Below, piece by piece: positions 6,173-6,468 of a DNA stretch of 6,468 nt. The first letter of the stretch is position 1, and the number at the start of each line of letters is the position of its first letter. The notes below the pieces were generated by a model. It was not told the origin of the DNA, did no database searches, and saw only the letters and a list, made by a program, of their open reading frames with translations. This DNA is from Massilioclostridium sp965141735 (lineage in GTDB: Bacteria > Bacillota > Clostridia > Oscillospirales > Ruminococcaceae). The stretch spans positions 1 to 6,468 of the forward strand of contig CBCSOX010000157.1 of the NCBI GenBank assembly GCA_965141735.1, read 5' to 3'. The translations under genes and the position numbers were made by a program.

Positions 6173-6468
6173 ATGAGAAAGAGATTTGGAACCAAAACGC
6201 TCTCGGCGCTCCTCGCGCTGACCATGGCAGCGGGCATGAGCACAGGGCTGCTGACCACCGCCCAGGCGTCCCCCTCTGCAAGCGCTATTTCGGCGGAGGA
6301 ATTCCGCAGCCCCGGCATGCAGTACCGTCCCGGCGTGCGCTGGTGGTGGTCGATGGGAACGACTACCGAGGAGCTGCTTGAGCAGATCGACTACCTGGCG
6401 GAGAACAATTTCGGCATGATCGAGATCGTCCCGTTCAACAGCGGTTACATCACGGATCAAAACGCAAG
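6173..6468 (+). CDS. Secreted GH106-like glycoside hydrolase, N-terminal 98 residues (continues beyond window)
   Basis: Only the first 98 codons are present; the frame is open at the right edge. Residues 1-32 are a Sec signal peptide: MRKRFGTK basic region, hydrophobic LSALLALTMAAGMSTGLL, cleavage after AQA. The mature part begins with a short linker and then RPGVRWWWSMG (52-62) followed by TTEELLEQIDYLAENNFGMIE. An R-W-W-W strand, then a helix that sorts to a 'G-x-x-E-I' strand, is the opening of the catalytic barrel in GH106-type and related very large glycoside hydrolases. The corresponding place in the left-hand enzyme reads VRYWLPSG, then LLEEIDREMAELAEAGYSTVEL, so the two are distant paralogs or members of one superfamily. 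The gene has its own promoter and strong ribosome binding site and diverges from an AraC-family regulator. Substrate cannot be stated; a rhamnose-containing glycan is the family-based guess. Confidence 0.7.
   Translation, partial: MRKRFGTKTLSALLALTMAAGMSTGLLTTAQASPSASAISAEEFRSPGMQYRPGVRWWWSMGTTTEELLEQIDYLAENNFGMIEIVPFNSGYITDQNA

Overview
The window looks like a carbohydrate-degradation locus from a Gram-positive gut-type Firmicute, most likely a Clostridia/Oscillospiraceae-like bacterium. The grounds are Sec signal peptides on large extracellular enzymes, strong purine-rich Shine-Dalgarno sites, moderately GC-rich codon use, a C-terminal FIVAR-like helical repeat typical of Gram-positive surface enzymes, and two AraC-family one-component regulators. 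No species can be named from the sequence alone.

Layout, left to right. (1) 1-3175, minus strand: the first 1058 codons of a very large secreted glycoside-hydrolase-like protein (GH106-like catalytic part, jelly-roll carbohydrate-binding part, start of a FIVAR-like module), cut by the left edge. (2) 3176-3597: its leader with an extended -10 promoter candidate and a small palindrome, then a strong intrinsic terminator reading on the minus strand, then about 240 bases without a recognisable gene. (3) 3598-4635, minus: AraC-family regulator with an N-terminal cupin-like domain. (4) 4636-4937: an intergenic stretch with a promoter for that regulator and an imperfect 100-base direct duplication that includes a decayed copy of the last codons of the next gene. 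(5) 4938-5978, minus: a second AraC-family regulator of nearly identical length and architecture. (6) 5979-6172: a divergent promoter region with two good -10 boxes facing away from each other. (7) 6173-6468, plus: the beginning of a second secreted GH106-like enzyme, cut by the right edge.

Taken together, two secreted polysaccharide-attacking enzymes flank two paralogous regulators. The right-hand regulator and right-hand enzyme are divergently transcribed, and the left-hand regulator lies directly upstream of the left-hand enzyme on the same strand but is separated from it by a terminator. The simplest reading (inference) is two regulator-enzyme pairs in which each AraC protein senses a sugar released from a rhamnose-containing or related glycan and switches on its enzyme. 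No transporter, sensor kinase or mobile element is visible inside the window. Both enzyme genes are truncated by the window, so their full domain content and substrates cannot be settled here.
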